Positions 52,724 through 61,015 of a DNA stretch of 64,000 bases are shown one piece after another. The position numbers and the translations under genes are program-made. How positions within the stretch are numbered: position 1 is the first letter of the stretch; every line of letters starts with the position of its first letter. The stretch spans positions 3,038,001 through 3,102,000 of the forward strand of contig NZ_CP063374.1 of NCBI RefSeq assembly GCF_015160875.1, in the 5' to 3' direction. The DNA is from Streptomyces chromofuscus (GTDB taxonomy: Bacteria > Actinomycetota > Actinomycetes > Streptomycetales > Streptomycetaceae). The notes below the pieces were generated by a model, which had not been told where the DNA came from, did not search any database, and worked only from the letters and a program-made list of their open reading frames with translations.

Positions 52724-53854
52724 TCACGCCACGGCCCGTCCGAACAGGGGTGCCAGCAGCAGTTGTGCGGCGCCCTCGGCGACCGCGCGTCGTCCGCCGC
52801 CCGCGATCCGCACCGGCACCGCGTCCTCCCCCGTGCGCCGGGCGCGTTCCTCGAGAACCCCGGCGACCCCTCGCAGGAACCGCTCCGGCTCGTCCGCGAC
52901 GGTCCGCCCGCCGAGCAGCACGTGGTCGACGTCGAGCAGCGCGACCAGGTTGCCCGCCCCGACCCCCAGCACCCGCGCCGCCTCCGCCACGTCCCCGCGC
53001 GTGACCGCGTCGAGACACAGCGCCTCGACGCACCCCCGGTTCCCGCACTCGCACACCGGTCCGTCCAGCTGCACGACCTGGTGCCCGAACTCCCCCGCCC
53101 CCGTCCGGGTCCCGCGATGCACCGCGCCCCCGATCACCAGCCCGCAGCCGAGCCCCGCCGCGAAGTGCAGGTACGCGAAGGATCCGGTCCCGCCCCCCAC
53201 GGCCAGCCGCAGCGCGGCGGCGTTCGTGTCCTTGTCGACCACCACGGGCAGTTCCAGCCGCCGCTCCAGCACGTCGCGCAGCGGAAAACCGTCCCACTCG
53301 GGAAACCCGGTGACTCGGTGCAGCACCCCGCGGACGTGGTCGAGCGGCCCGGGCAGCGCGACCCCGGCGCCGAGCAGCGTGCGGACGCCGGCCCCCGCGT
53401 TACCGCCGAGCACGTCCGCGACGAGGGCGGCCACCTGCCCCACCACGGCCTCGGCCCCCGCCCCGAGGTCCGTCGCCGCGCACCGCTCCTCCGCCACCAC
53501 GCCCGCCAGGTCGACGAGCACCACCCGCAGCTCGTCCCGGTCCAGATGCACGCCCACCGCGTGCCCGGCCTGCGGCACGAGCCGCAGCACCGTGCGCGGC
53601 TTGCCCCCGGTGGACACCAGCCGCCCGGCCTCCGTCACCAGCCCTTCGTCCCGCAGCCGCCCGGTGATCTTGCTGACGGCCTGCGGGGTCAGCCCGGTCC
53701 GCTCGGCGAGCTCCAGCCGGCTGACGCCCTCCGTCCCGGCCCTGCGCAGGAGTTCGAGGACCAGCGCGGCGTTGTGGCTGCGCAGCGCCGGCAGGTTCGC
53801 TCCCTGCCGCACGCCCTGCTGAGCGCCGTGCCGCACGCCCGCTCCGGTGGTCAT
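52724..53854 (-). CDS. ROK-family transcriptional repressor
   Basis: 376 residues. An N-terminal winged helix-turn-helix (about 18-75; SRLELAERTGLTPQAVSKIT) is followed by a ROK sugar-kinase-like domain with the zinc motif C-x-C-G-x2-G-C (VCECGNRGCVEAL near 253-265) and GHQVVQLDG. NagC/Mlc-type proteins bind sugars or sugar phosphates and repress adjacent catabolic genes. It is divergent from an oxidoreductase across a 24-bp-arm dyad at 53893-53919. ATG at 53854 has AGGACGG upstream; a GTG 15 bases earlier is an alternative. Confidence 0.9.
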   Translation of the reverse strand: MTTGAGVRHGAQQGVRQGANLPALRSHNAALVLELLRRAGTEGVSRLELAERTGLTPQAVSKITGRLRDEGLVTEAGRLVSTGGKPRTVLRLVPQAGHAVGVHLDRDELRVVLVDLAGVVAEERCAATDLGAGAEAVVGQVAALVADVLGGNAGAGVRTLLGAGVALPGPLDHVRGVLHRVTGFPEWDGFPLRDVLERRLELPVVVDKDTNAAALRLAVGGGTGSFAYLHFAAGLGCGLVIGGAVHRGTRTGAGEFGHQVVQLDGPVCECGNRGCVEALCLDAVTRGDVAEAARVLGVGAGNLVALLDVDHVLLGGRTVADEPERFLRGVAGVLEERARRTGEDAVPVRIAGGGRRAVAEGAAQLLLAPLFGRAVA

Positions 53855-53892
53855 GTCCGTCCTGTTCACGCTCCCATTGTCTCCGCCGCTTG

Positions 53893-53919
53893 CACTTTGG
53901 CAACAGCGTTGCGAAAGTG
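53893..53919. promoter_or_regulatory. Operator dyad between the ROK repressor and the dehydrogenase
   Basis: CACTTTGGCAAC and GTTGCGAAAGTG are 12-bp arms, complementary except for one base, around a 3-base AGC centre. The dyad lies 5 bp before the Gfo/Idh/MocA start and 38 bp before the repressor start, so a bound ROK protein could block both genes. Confidence 0.82.
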
Positions 53920-53924
53920 GACGC

Positions 53925-55010
53925 ATGACTGGCACACCCCCTGGCTCGCCCCTCCGCGTCGGCCTCGTCGGCTACGGCCTGGCGGGCTCCGTCTTCCACG
54001 CCCCGCTGATCGCCACCACCGAGGGCCTGGCCCTGGACACGGTGGTCACCTCGCACCCCGAGCGGCAGGAGCAGGCCCGCGCCGAGTACCCGGGCGTGCG
54101 GGTCGCCGCCACCCCGGACGAGCTGTTCGAGCGGGCCGACGACCTGGACCTGATCGTCGTCGCGTCCCCGAACCGGACGCACGTCCCCCTCGCCACCACC
54201 GCCCTCAAGTCCGGCCTGCCGGTGGTCGTCGACAAGCCCCTCGCCGGCACCGCCGCCGAGGCCCGGGAGCTGGCCGCCCTCGCCGACGAGCGCGGCGTGC
54301 TCCTCTCCGTCTTCCAGAACCGCCGCTGGGACAACGACTTCCTGACGCTGCGCCACCTCCTCGCCGAGGGCGAGCTGGGCGACGTATGGCGCTTCGAGTC
54401 CCGCTTCGAGCGGTGGCGGCCGCAGCCGAAGGGCGGCTGGCGGGAGTCCGGCGACCCGGCGGAGATCGGAGGTCTGCTCTACGACCTCGGCAGCCACGTC
54501 GTCGACCAGGCCCTGGTCCTCTTCGGCCCGGCCACCTCGGTCTACGCCGAGGCCGACCTCCGCCGCGCGGGCGCCGAGACGGACGACGACACCTTCATCG
54601 CCCTCACCCACGCGAGCGGCGTCCGCTCCCACCTCTACGTCTCCGCGACGACCGCCCAGCTCGGCCCGCGGTTCCGGGTGCTGGGCTCGCGGGCGGGCTA
54701 CGTCAAGTACGGCCTGGACCCGCAGGAAGCGGCCCTGCGGGACGGGCAGCGCCCCTCCGCGTCCGCCGACTGGGGCACCGAGCCCGAGTCGCTGTGGGGC
54801 CGCGTCGGCTCCGGAGAGTCCCCGCTGACCGACGGCGGCCGCCCGCTGCGCACCCTGCCCGGCGACTACCCCGCGTACTACGCCGCGATCGCCGCGGCCC
54901 TGCGCGACGGCGCCCCCAACCCGGTGACCGCCCTGGAGGCGGCCGCCGCCCTCGACGTCCTGGAAGCGGCCCGCCGTTCGGCCCGAGACGGAGTGGCGGT
55001 GACCCTGTGA
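53925..55010 (+). CDS. Gfo/Idh/MocA-family oxidoreductase
   Basis: 361 residues. The N-terminal NAD(P)-binding Rossmann fold begins VGLVGYGLAGSVFHAPLI (about 10-28), with the conserved EKP-like VVVDKPLAG near 101-109 and NRRWDNDFL near 127. The C-terminal alpha/beta domain carries the substrate Asp/His segment LYDLGSHVVDQAL. It resembles YdgJ/IolX-type sugar or inositol dehydrogenases. ATG at 53925; expression probably depends on the ROK repressor through the dyad at its start. It is coupled to a UPF0303 gene. Confidence 0.9.
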   Translation: MTGTPPGSPLRVGLVGYGLAGSVFHAPLIATTEGLALDTVVTSHPERQEQARAEYPGVRVAATPDELFERADDLDLIVVASPNRTHVPLATTALKSGLPVVVDKPLAGTAAEARELAALADERGVLLSVFQNRRWDNDFLTLRHLLAEGELGDVWRFESRFERWRPQPKGGWRESGDPAEIGGLLYDLGSHVVDQALVLFGPATSVYAEADLRRAGAETDDDTFIALTHASGVRSHLYVSATTAQLGPRFRVLGSRAGYVKYGLDPQEAALRDGQRPSASADWGTEPESLWGRVGSGESPLTDGGRPLRTLPGDYPAYYAAIAAALRDGAPNPVTALEAAAALDVLEAARRSARDGVAVTL

Positions 55011-55522
55011 CCAACAGCCGCAAGAGCGCGACGACCCCGAAGATCGCCCCCGAACTGACGCCCTCCGTCGAGGAGCTGGAGGCCCAGGAACGCCGCCTGG
55101 TGTTCCGCCGGTTCACCCACGACGACGCCTGGGCGCTCGGCTCGCTGCTGGTGGAGCTGGCCCGGGAACGCCAGGCCCCGGTCGCCATCGACATCCACCG
55201 CGCCGGCCAGCAGCTCTTCCACGCCGCCCTGCCCGGTTCCACGCCCGACAACGACGCCTGGATCGCCCGCAAGCGCCGGGTGGTGGAGCGCTACGGCTCC
55301 GCGTCGTACCTGGTCGGCGCCCGCTTCCGGGCCAAGGGCACGACCTTCGAGGAGTCCTCCCGGCTGGACCCCGACACCTACGCCGCTCACGGCGGCTCCT
55401 TCCCGATCACCGTGGAGGGCGTCGGAGTCGTCGGCGCGGTGACGGTCTCCGGCCTGCCGCAGCTCCAGGACCACCGCCTCGTGGTGGAGGCGCTGGAGCA
55501 CGTCCTGGGCGAGCAGCTCTGA
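55007..55522 (+). CDS. UPF0303/HbpS-like (DUF336-type) protein
   Basis: 171 residues of the UPF0303 family, related to GlcG/HbpS. The core has FTHDDAWALGSLLVELARE and VAIDIHRAGQQLFHAALPG near the N-terminal third, RKRRVVERYGSASYLVG in the middle, and a GGSFPITV segment followed by VSGLPQLQDHRLVVEALE. The family is linked to redox or heme sensing in some members, but no activity is established for this branch. GTG start overlaps the dehydrogenase stop (GTGA), so it is likely a partner in the same sugar-acid or polyol pathway. Confidence 0.85.
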   Translation: MTNSRKSATTPKIAPELTPSVEELEAQERRLVFRRFTHDDAWALGSLLVELARERQAPVAIDIHRAGQQLFHAALPGSTPDNDAWIARKRRVVERYGSASYLVGARFRAKGTTFEESSRLDPDTYAAHGGSFPITVEGVGVVGAVTVSGLPQLQDHRLVVEALEHVLGEQL

Positions 55523-55573
55523 GTCACCGGACGACCTGATCCCGGCCCGGGGGCCGGGGATTAAGGCGCGCGA

Positions 55574-55618
55574 CCCTCCGGTTGCCACCGAGGAGCAGCC
55601 GTCACGGCAACCGGAGGG
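55574..55618 (+). promoter_or_regulatory. RNA hairpin that covers the ribosome site of the F420-type gene
   Basis: CCCTCCGGTTGCC and GGCAACCGGAGGG form a perfect 13-bp stem with a 19-base loop. The right arm contains GGAGGG, the ribosome-binding sequence of the gene starting at 55628, so the folded form should block translation. It could also end transcription. The layout suggests a cis-acting RNA switch; no ligand-binding family is recognised. Confidence 0.6.
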
Positions 55619-55627
55619 ATCGCACCC

Positions 55628-56503
55628 ATGGACAACCCCGCAGCCTCGCTGAAGGAGCGGCTGGGACGGTACGGCATCTGGAGCGTGGGCCTGCGTTCGG
55701 AGGACCCCGGCCGCCGCGCCGAGGTCGACGAGTCGGCCGTCGAGCTGGAGGAACTGGGCTTCGGCGGGCTCTGGCTGGGCGGCAACAGCTCCGCCGCGAA
55801 CGCCGCCCCCCTCATCAGGGCCACCCAGGGCATCACCGTCGGCACCAGCATCCAGAGCATCTGGCAGCACGAGCCCGCCGTCGCCGCCGCGGCTCGCGCC
55901 GAGCTGGAGGCGGCCCATCCCGGCCGGTTCGTGCTGGGCCTCGGCGTGAGCCACGCCAAGCTCGCCGAGCAGTACCGGCGCCCGTACTCGGCCCTCGTCG
56001 GCTACCTCGACGCACTCGACGCCGCCGGCGTGCCGTCCGAACGCCGGGTGCTGGCGGCGCTGGGCCCGAAGACGCTGGAGCTGGCCCGGGACCGGGCGGC
56101 CGGCGCGATCCCGTACCTGACCACACCGGAACACACGGCGTACGCCCGCGACATCCTGGGCGACGCCCCGCTCCTCGCGCCCGAGCTGAAGGTCGTCCTG
56201 GAACGGAACCCGGAGCGGGCCCGCGGGGTGGCCCGGGACTACCTGGCGATGTACCTCTCACTGCCGAACTACACGGACAACTTCCTCCGCCACGGCTTCA
56301 CCGAGTCGGATCTGGCGGACGGCGGCAGCGACCGCCTGATCGACGCGGTCTTCGCCTGGGGCGACGACAGCCGCGTGCGGGAGCGCGTGACGGCCTTCCA
56401 CGCGGCGGGCGCGGACCACGTCGCGCTGCAGGTGGTGGACGGAGGCCCGAGCGACGCCCTGCCGCGCGCGGCGTGGCGCCGCCTCGCCGATCTCCTGGCG
56501 TGA
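55628..56503 (+). CDS. F420-dependent LLM-class oxidoreductase (TIGR03620-like)
   Basis: 291 residues, luciferase-like fold: GIWSVGLRSEDPGRR near the start, EELGFGGLWLGGNSSAANAAP near 43-63, and the substrate/F420 loop TVGTSIQSIWQHEPA near 71-85. This short subgroup is typical of F420-dependent actinobacterial enzymes with unknown substrates. GGAGGG lies 9 bases before the ATG and is paired in the upstream hairpin. It stands alone, 106 bp after the UPF0303 gene. Confidence 0.87.
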   Translation: MDNPAASLKERLGRYGIWSVGLRSEDPGRRAEVDESAVELEELGFGGLWLGGNSSAANAAPLIRATQGITVGTSIQSIWQHEPAVAAAARAELEAAHPGRFVLGLGVSHAKLAEQYRRPYSALVGYLDALDAAGVPSERRVLAALGPKTLELARDRAAGAIPYLTTPEHTAYARDILGDAPLLAPELKVVLERNPERARGVARDYLAMYLSLPNYTDNFLRHGFTESDLADGGSDRLIDAVFAWGDDSRVRERVTAFHAAGADHVALQVVDGGPSDALPRAAWRRLADLLA

Positions 56504-56670
56504 TCGAAAAGCACTAAATGATCACCTTGTGAGACATTTCACGAGGGAATGGCTGGACTCGTGCCCATCGCAGATTTAGTTTCCCTAAAAGAGCAATGCG
56601 GGAAATGAGCAATGCGAGCCTGCCAGGGGAGTGACCTCGCGGACGGCCGCCCGCCCCGGAAGGTGGACAA
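56504..56670. other. AT-richer intergenic segment
   Basis: 167 bp, noticeably richer in A and T than its surroundings (for example ATTTAGTTTCCCTAAAAGAG near 56573-56592), as expected for a promoter region of the next gene. No clear operator or gene. Confidence 0.4.
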
Positions 56671-57099
56671 GTGAGCGAAGACGCCGTGTGGGTGCGGGGT
56701 GTGACCGGCATCCAACTGCACCACGTCACCAATCTGCAGGACGCCCGACGATTCCTCGGCAACGCCGTCATGGCGCTGAGCGCCGCCCATGTGAGGACCG
56801 GCGACGCCCGGTTCTCCGGTCTCGCCGACCAGCTGAAGGCGATGGTCGCCGAAACGCGCGACCTCGAGGGCCAGGCCCGGGAGAGCATGCAGCAGCTGCA
56901 CTCCACGGACCCGGAGCGGTTCGCGCGCTGCCGGGAGGGCGAGGAGCCCTGGCCGGACGAGCTCCAGGCGGGCTTCATCCCCCGCCACACCTGCCGGGAC
57001 GAGTGCCTCTACCACGACCGCGACGTGCTGGACGCCATCCTCCAGTGCACCTGCGGCCGGCCCCCGTGCCGCGCCTGCGCCATCGCGGGCGCACCCTGA
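56671..57099 (+). CDS. Hypothetical protein with C-terminal Cys cluster
   Basis: 142 residues. The N-terminal 70 residues are helical (VMALSAAHVRTGDARFSGLA), and the C-terminal half has five Cys (C-x3-C, then C-x-C-x4-C-x2-C in the last 25 residues; CTCGRPPCRACAIAG), plus a His pair, suggesting a zinc or Fe-S site. GTG start at 56671. The fold is not recognised. It is separate from the amide operon downstream by a terminator. Confidence 0.65.
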   Translation: MSEDAVWVRGVTGIQLHHVTNLQDARRFLGNAVMALSAAHVRTGDARFSGLADQLKAMVAETRDLEGQARESMQQLHSTDPERFARCREGEEPWPDELQAGFIPRHTCRDECLYHDRDVLDAILQCTCGRPPCRACAIAGAP

Positions 57100-57102
57100 C
57101 CA

Positions 57103-57143
57103 ACCGGGGCCGGTCCGGCACCTGACGCCGGCCCGGCCCCGGT
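57103..57143 (+). terminator. Hairpin terminator after the Cys-rich gene
   Basis: ACCGGGGCCGG and CCGGCCCCGGT form a perfect 11-bp stem starting 3 bases after the stop. Just beyond lies a separate 14-bp palindrome GTCGTACGTACGAC (57142-57155), whose role is unknown. Confidence 0.75.
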
Positions 57144-57381
57144 CGTACGTACGACGTCGAGCGCGGTCGCTGTGGCCGCGCCCGACGTTTTTCACCGCCC
57201 GAACCACCGCGCGGCCAAGGCCCGAACGGCGGCGCGCGGCGGCTCCCAGGGCACTCCCAACTCGCCTTGACACGCCGTCGTAGGAGGAGTTGCCTGGAAT
57301 GTGAGGCAGCTTTCCAAGGTGTGTCCGGATCGGTCGGATCCGCGCCCTTGGCCAACGGCTGGAAACGGGCGGCGAAGATTT

Positions 57382-57660
57382 ATGGCGACGTACGAGTATT
57401 CCTGCAATCGCTGCGGTTCTTTCGACGTGCGGCGACCCATCGGCACCACTTCGGCCGAGGAATTCTGCCCGCGGTGCTCGCGCAGGGCTCGGCGCGTGTA
57501 CACCTCCCCTGGAACTGCCTTCACGTCGCCCGCGGTCGCGCGTCTGCGCGAGCGGGAGGAAGAGTCTCGGGAAAACCCCGCGGTGGTCACGCGGGTGCCT
57601 CCCAAGGAGGCGGCGCCGAGGCCGACCCATCCGGCCCACGCCCGGCTTCCCCGGCCCTGA
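57382..57660 (+). CDS. fmdB: FmdB-family zinc-ribbon protein
   Basis: 92 residues. A zinc ribbon with two CxxC pairs (NRCG near 9-12 after an initial C, and FCPRCSR near 31-37) opens the protein as in FmdB, a small regulator originally linked to formamidase expression. A Pro/Glu-rich tail of about 40 residues follows. The ATG at 57382 begins the conserved MATYEYSC. It precedes amiS and fmdA in the same direction, and this order (zinc-ribbon, channel, amidase) supports a role in amide use. Regulation by FmdB is known only indirectly. Confidence 0.88.
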   Translation: MATYEYSCNRCGSFDVRRPIGTTSAEEFCPRCSRRARRVYTSPGTAFTSPAVARLREREEESRENPAVVTRVPPKEAAPRPTHPAHARLPRP

Positions 57661-57725
57661 CCGGGAAGTCGCGGACCGGCCGGTAGCGCCCTTCGTCGAG
57701 GGCGAGTTATCGGGAGGTGTGTCCC

Positions 57726-58373
57726 TTGGCCAATGTCGGGCTTCTCTTCGTGGGCGCGGTGCTGTTCCTGAACGGACTGATGCTGCTGGGGAAGGTGGAC
57801 AGCCGGTCGGCCGCCATCTTCAACCTGTTCGTGGGCGGACTTCAGGTCCTCACTCCCACCTATCTCATCATCGCCGCGAACCAGGACCCCCAGCGCATTC
57901 TGCTGGCATCCGGCATCTTCCTCTTCGGTTTCACCTACCTGTATGTAGGAATCGGGCTGCTGATGGGCCTCGACACGACGGGCGTGGGCTACTACTCGCT
58001 GTTCGTGTCCATCGTGGCGCTCGGCTATTCCTTCGTCAGTTTCCGGCAGTTCGGCGATCAGCCCTTCGGAGCCATCTGGCTCTACTGGGCGTTCCTGTGG
58101 TTCCTCTTCTTCCTGCTCCTGGGTCTGAAGATGGAGGCGCTGACGCCCTATGTGGGCTGGGTGACCGCCATCCAGGGCTGGGTGACCGGTGTCATTCCGG
58201 CATTCCTGCTGCTGTCCGGTTACTGGGTCGCGGAGAACTTCTACGAGATCGCGATCGCTCTGGGCGCGTTCGCCGTGGTGACCTTCGGCGGGCTGTGGTT
58301 CGCACTGCGCCACAGGCGGCCAGGCAGGCCCGCGCAGGAGTACGACGCCTATGCGGCCGGCAGCCACGGCTAG
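57726..58373 (+). CDS. amiS: AmiS/UreI-family amide channel
   Basis: 215 residues with six membrane segments, AmiS/UreI family: MANVGLLFVGAVLFLNGLM at the start, GVGYYSLFVS in the middle, and WLYWAFLWFLFFLL. The family conducts urea or short amides passively or with protons. The TTG at 57726 is preferred: GGGAGG lies 8 bases upstream and the family begins at this point; a GTG at 57717 would leave almost no spacing. It lies between fmdB and the formamidase gene and likely imports formamide or acetamide. Confidence 0.92.
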   Translation: MANVGLLFVGAVLFLNGLMLLGKVDSRSAAIFNLFVGGLQVLTPTYLIIAANQDPQRILLASGIFLFGFTYLYVGIGLLMGLDTTGVGYYSLFVSIVALGYSFVSFRQFGDQPFGAIWLYWAFLWFLFFLLLGLKMEALTPYVGWVTAIQGWVTGVIPAFLLLSGYWVAENFYEIAIALGAFAVVTFGGLWFALRHRRPGRPAQEYDAYAAGSHG

Positions 58374-58434
58374 GCCCTCGCCTCGCCGCCGTCTCGTGAC
58401 CGCCACCCCAGACAAAAGAACATGAGGGATTCAC

Positions 58435-59682
58435 ATGCCAGAAGTAATCTTCAGCGTCGACCAGTCAAAGTCGATGCGCGACCAGGATGTCCCCGGACAC
58501 AACAGGTGGCATCCGGATATCCCGAACGTCGCGATGGTGCGCCCGGGGGACGAGTTCCGCGTCGAATGCCGGGAGTGGACCGACGCGCAGATCCTCAACA
58601 ACGACTCCGCCAACGACGTTCGCGATGTCGACCTGAAGCGCGCGCACATGCTCAGTGGGCCGATAGGCGTCGAAGGCGCCGAGCCGGGCGACCTGCTCGT
58701 CGTCGACATCCTCGACCTCGGGCCGGTCCCGCAGAAGGTCGGCGACGCACCGGGCGAAGGCTGGGGTTACACCGGCGTTTTCGCCAAGGCCAACGGTGGC
58801 GGCTTCCTGACGGACTACTTCCCGGACGCCTACAAGGCGATCTGGGAGTTCCACGGGCAGGTGGCGACCACCAGGCACCTTCCCGGTGTCCGCTTCACCG
58901 GCATCACCCACCCCGGCCTCTTCGGCACCGCGCCGTCCGCGGAGCTGCTGGAACGGTGGAACAGGCGCGAGCAGGCCCTGATCGACACCGACCCGGACCG
59001 CATCCCGCCCCTGGGACTCACGCCCGACCCCGATCAGGCGCTGGCCGGGCAGGCGAGCGGATCGGACGCCGACCGCATCTGCCAGGAAGGGGCCCGCACC
59101 GTTCCCGCGCGGGAGAACGGCGGCAACCACGACATCAAGAACTTCACTCGTGGCTCGCGCGTCTTCTACCCCGTCCACGTCAAGGACGCCAAGCTGTCGG
59201 GCGGTGATCTGCACTTCAGCCAGGGAGACGGTGAGATCACCTTCTGCGGCGCCATCGAGATGGGCGGCTTCATCGACTTCCACGTCGATCTGATCAAGGG
59301 CGGCATGGAGAAGTACGGTGTCACGACCAACCCGGTCTTCATGCCGGGCAACGTCGAGCCGCGGTACTCGGAGTTCATGTCCTTCATCGGGATCTCCGTC
59401 GACCACGACACCGACACCAACTACTACCTGGACGCGACGGTCGCCTATCGCCGCGCCTGCCTCAACGCCGTCGAGTACCTGAAGAGGTTCGGCTACACCG
59501 GAGAGCAGGCCTATCTGCTCCTCGGCGCGGCCCCCATCGAGGGACGCATCAGCGGGATCGTCGACATCCCGAACGCCTGCTGCTCCCTGTACCTGCCGAC
59601 CTCGATCTTCGACTTCGACGTCCGTCCCACCTCGGAGGGGCCGAAGTCCGCGGACCGCGGTCAGTGCGCGGTGACCACCTGA
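58435..59682 (+). CDS. fmdA: Formamidase/acetamidase (FmdA/AmdA family)
   Basis: 415 residues. It hydrolyses formamide (or acetamide) to the acid and ammonia in the cytoplasm. Family segments are DQSKSMRDQDVPGHNRWHP near the start, AHMLSGPIGVEGAEPGD near 70-85, FTGITHPGLFGTAPS near 150-165, GGNHDIKNFTRGS near 225-237, and SQGDGEITFCGAIEMGG near 262-278. GAGGGA lies 5 bases before the ATG. It ends the fmdB-amiS-fmdA set; a hairpin follows. This family has no Ser-Ser-Lys triad and is distinct from aliphatic amidases. Confidence 0.94.
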   Translation: MPEVIFSVDQSKSMRDQDVPGHNRWHPDIPNVAMVRPGDEFRVECREWTDAQILNNDSANDVRDVDLKRAHMLSGPIGVEGAEPGDLLVVDILDLGPVPQKVGDAPGEGWGYTGVFAKANGGGFLTDYFPDAYKAIWEFHGQVATTRHLPGVRFTGITHPGLFGTAPSAELLERWNRREQALIDTDPDRIPPLGLTPDPDQALAGQASGSDADRICQEGARTVPARENGGNHDIKNFTRGSRVFYPVHVKDAKLSGGDLHFSQGDGEITFCGAIEMGGFIDFHVDLIKGGMEKYGVTTNPVFMPGNVEPRYSEFMSFIGISVDHDTDTNYYLDATVAYRRACLNAVEYLKRFGYTGEQAYLLLGAAPIEGRISGIVDIPNACCSLYLPTSIFDFDVRPTSEGPKSADRGQCAVTT

Positions 59683-59700
59683 GCCGAGGGTCACCCCCGC

Positions 59701-59730
59701 CCCCTCGCCGGGCTCCCACTCGGCGAGGGG
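59701..59730 (+). terminator. Terminator after fmdA
   Basis: CCCCTCGCC and GGCGAGGGG form a perfect 9-bp stem 18 bases after the fmdA stop. A second copy of the left arm with its flank (CCCCCTCGCCGGGCTGCCACT) follows at about 59740, so the sequence is locally duplicated. Confidence 0.75.
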
Positions 59731-59846
59731 TCGCCCCGCCCCCTCGCCGGGCTGCCACTCCGGACCGCCACCAGCCGCCCGGAGGCCCGGCCCGGGGGCC
59801 TGTGCGTGCGTGACCGACGGCGGCGCACGGAGCGGTCCCCGACCCG

Positions 59847-60704
59847 TCAGGCGTCCTTGAACTCCTGGCGCTGCCGGCCCAGCCCCTCGATCTCCAGCTC
59901 CACCACATCACCCGCCCGCAGATACGGCTTGGGCTCCGGGTGCCCCATCGCGACGCCCGCGGGCGTGCCGGTGTTGATCACGTCCCCCGGGTACAGGGTC
60001 ATGAAGTGGCTCACGTACCGCACGACCTCGCCCACGGAGAAGATCTGCTCGGCGGTCGTCCCGTCCTGCTTCAGCTCCCCGTTGACCCACAGCCGCAGTG
60101 ACAGCCGCTGCGGATCCGGCACCTCGTCCGCGGTCACCAGCCACGGGCCCAGCGGATTGAACGTCTCGCAGTTCTTGCCCTTGTCCCAGGTTCCCCCGCG
60201 CTCGATCTGGAACTCCCGCTCGGACACGTCGTGCGCCACCGCGTACCCGGCGACGTGCGCGAGCCCGTCCCGCGCCGACTCCAGGTAGCGGGCCGTACGC
60301 CCGATGACGACCGCGAGCTCCACCTCCCAGTCGGTCTTGCGCGAGCCCCGCGGCACGAGGACGGTGTCGTCCGGCCCGACCACCGTGTCCGGGGCCTTGA
60401 AGAACACCACCGGCTCGGCGGGCGGCTCGGCCCCGGTCTCCCGGGCGTGGTCGTGGTAGTTCAGCCCGATGCACACGATCTTGCCGATCCGCCCCAGCGG
60501 CGGTCCGATCCGCAGCCCCGCCCCCTCCAGCACCGGCAGCTCCCCGGTGCCGGCGGCCGCACGGATCCGGTCGAGCGCGGCGTCGTCGGCGAGCAGCCCG
60601 CCGTCGATGTCCGGCACGAGACCGGACAGGTCCCGCAGCACGCCCTCGCCGTCGAGCAGCGCGGGCCGCTCCGCCCCGGCCGTACCGACTCGCAGCAGCT
60701 TCAT
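59847..60704 (-). CDS. Fumarylacetoacetate hydrolase family protein
   Basis: 285 residues, FAH C-terminal fold: IGKIVCIGLNYHDHARE near 75-90, the metal-binding acidic residues in KAPDTVVGPDD and DWEVELAVVIGR (E-x-E), and GDVINTGTPAGVAMG near 245-260. Members hydrolyse or decarboxylate 3-keto or 2-oxo acids (ureidoglycolate lyase, acylpyruvase, hydroxy-hepta-dienedioate isomerase). The ATG at 60704 has GGGAG upstream; an ATG at 60713 is an alternative. It converges on fmdA. Substrate unknown. Confidence 0.9.
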   Translation of the reverse strand: MKLLRVGTAGAERPALLDGEGVLRDLSGLVPDIDGGLLADDAALDRIRAAAGTGELPVLEGAGLRIGPPLGRIGKIVCIGLNYHDHARETGAEPPAEPVVFFKAPDTVVGPDDTVLVPRGSRKTDWEVELAVVIGRTARYLESARDGLAHVAGYAVAHDVSEREFQIERGGTWDKGKNCETFNPLGPWLVTADEVPDPQRLSLRLWVNGELKQDGTTAEQIFSVGEVVRYVSHFMTLYPGDVINTGTPAGVAMGHPEPKPYLRAGDVVELEIEGLGRQRQEFKDA

Positions 60705-60832
60705 GGTCACCATCTCCCTCGATCGCGGGGCGCCCGCCGACGTGTGCGGCCGTCGGAGGACTGATCGATCGTCCAAGGTGACGGTCCAGTCCGCAACACC
60801 CCGTTCACGTACTGGACCGTAGCTCCAGGTGG

Positions 60833-61015
60833 TCAGCGGTGGGGCACCGCCCGCTCCACCGCGCTCCACGTCGTACCGATCACCACGTACAGGGCGGCCG
60901 CGAGCGGCACCACCGCCACGGTGACCAGCGTGACGAAGGACAGGAACGGCATGACCCGGGCGACGGCGCCGAGGCCGGGCAGCCGCTCGCCGTCCGCCGG
61001 GACGGAGATGCCGGC
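60833..61015 (-). pseudogene. C-terminal fragment of a YidC/Oxa1-like membrane insertase
   Basis: About 60 residues ending at the stop 60833-60835 read RVMPFLSFVTLVTVAVVPLA, then ALYVVIGTTWSAVERAVPHR, the last membrane helices and end typical of Streptomyces YidC-like proteins. There is no start codon or upstream membrane helices in frame. It is a 3' remnant. Confidence 0.7.

Noticed and set aside
57103..57155. Palindrome GTCGTACGTACGAC as a repressor operator
   Set aside because: It overlaps the stem of a terminator and I know no matching regulator; kept only as a note in the amide operon finding.
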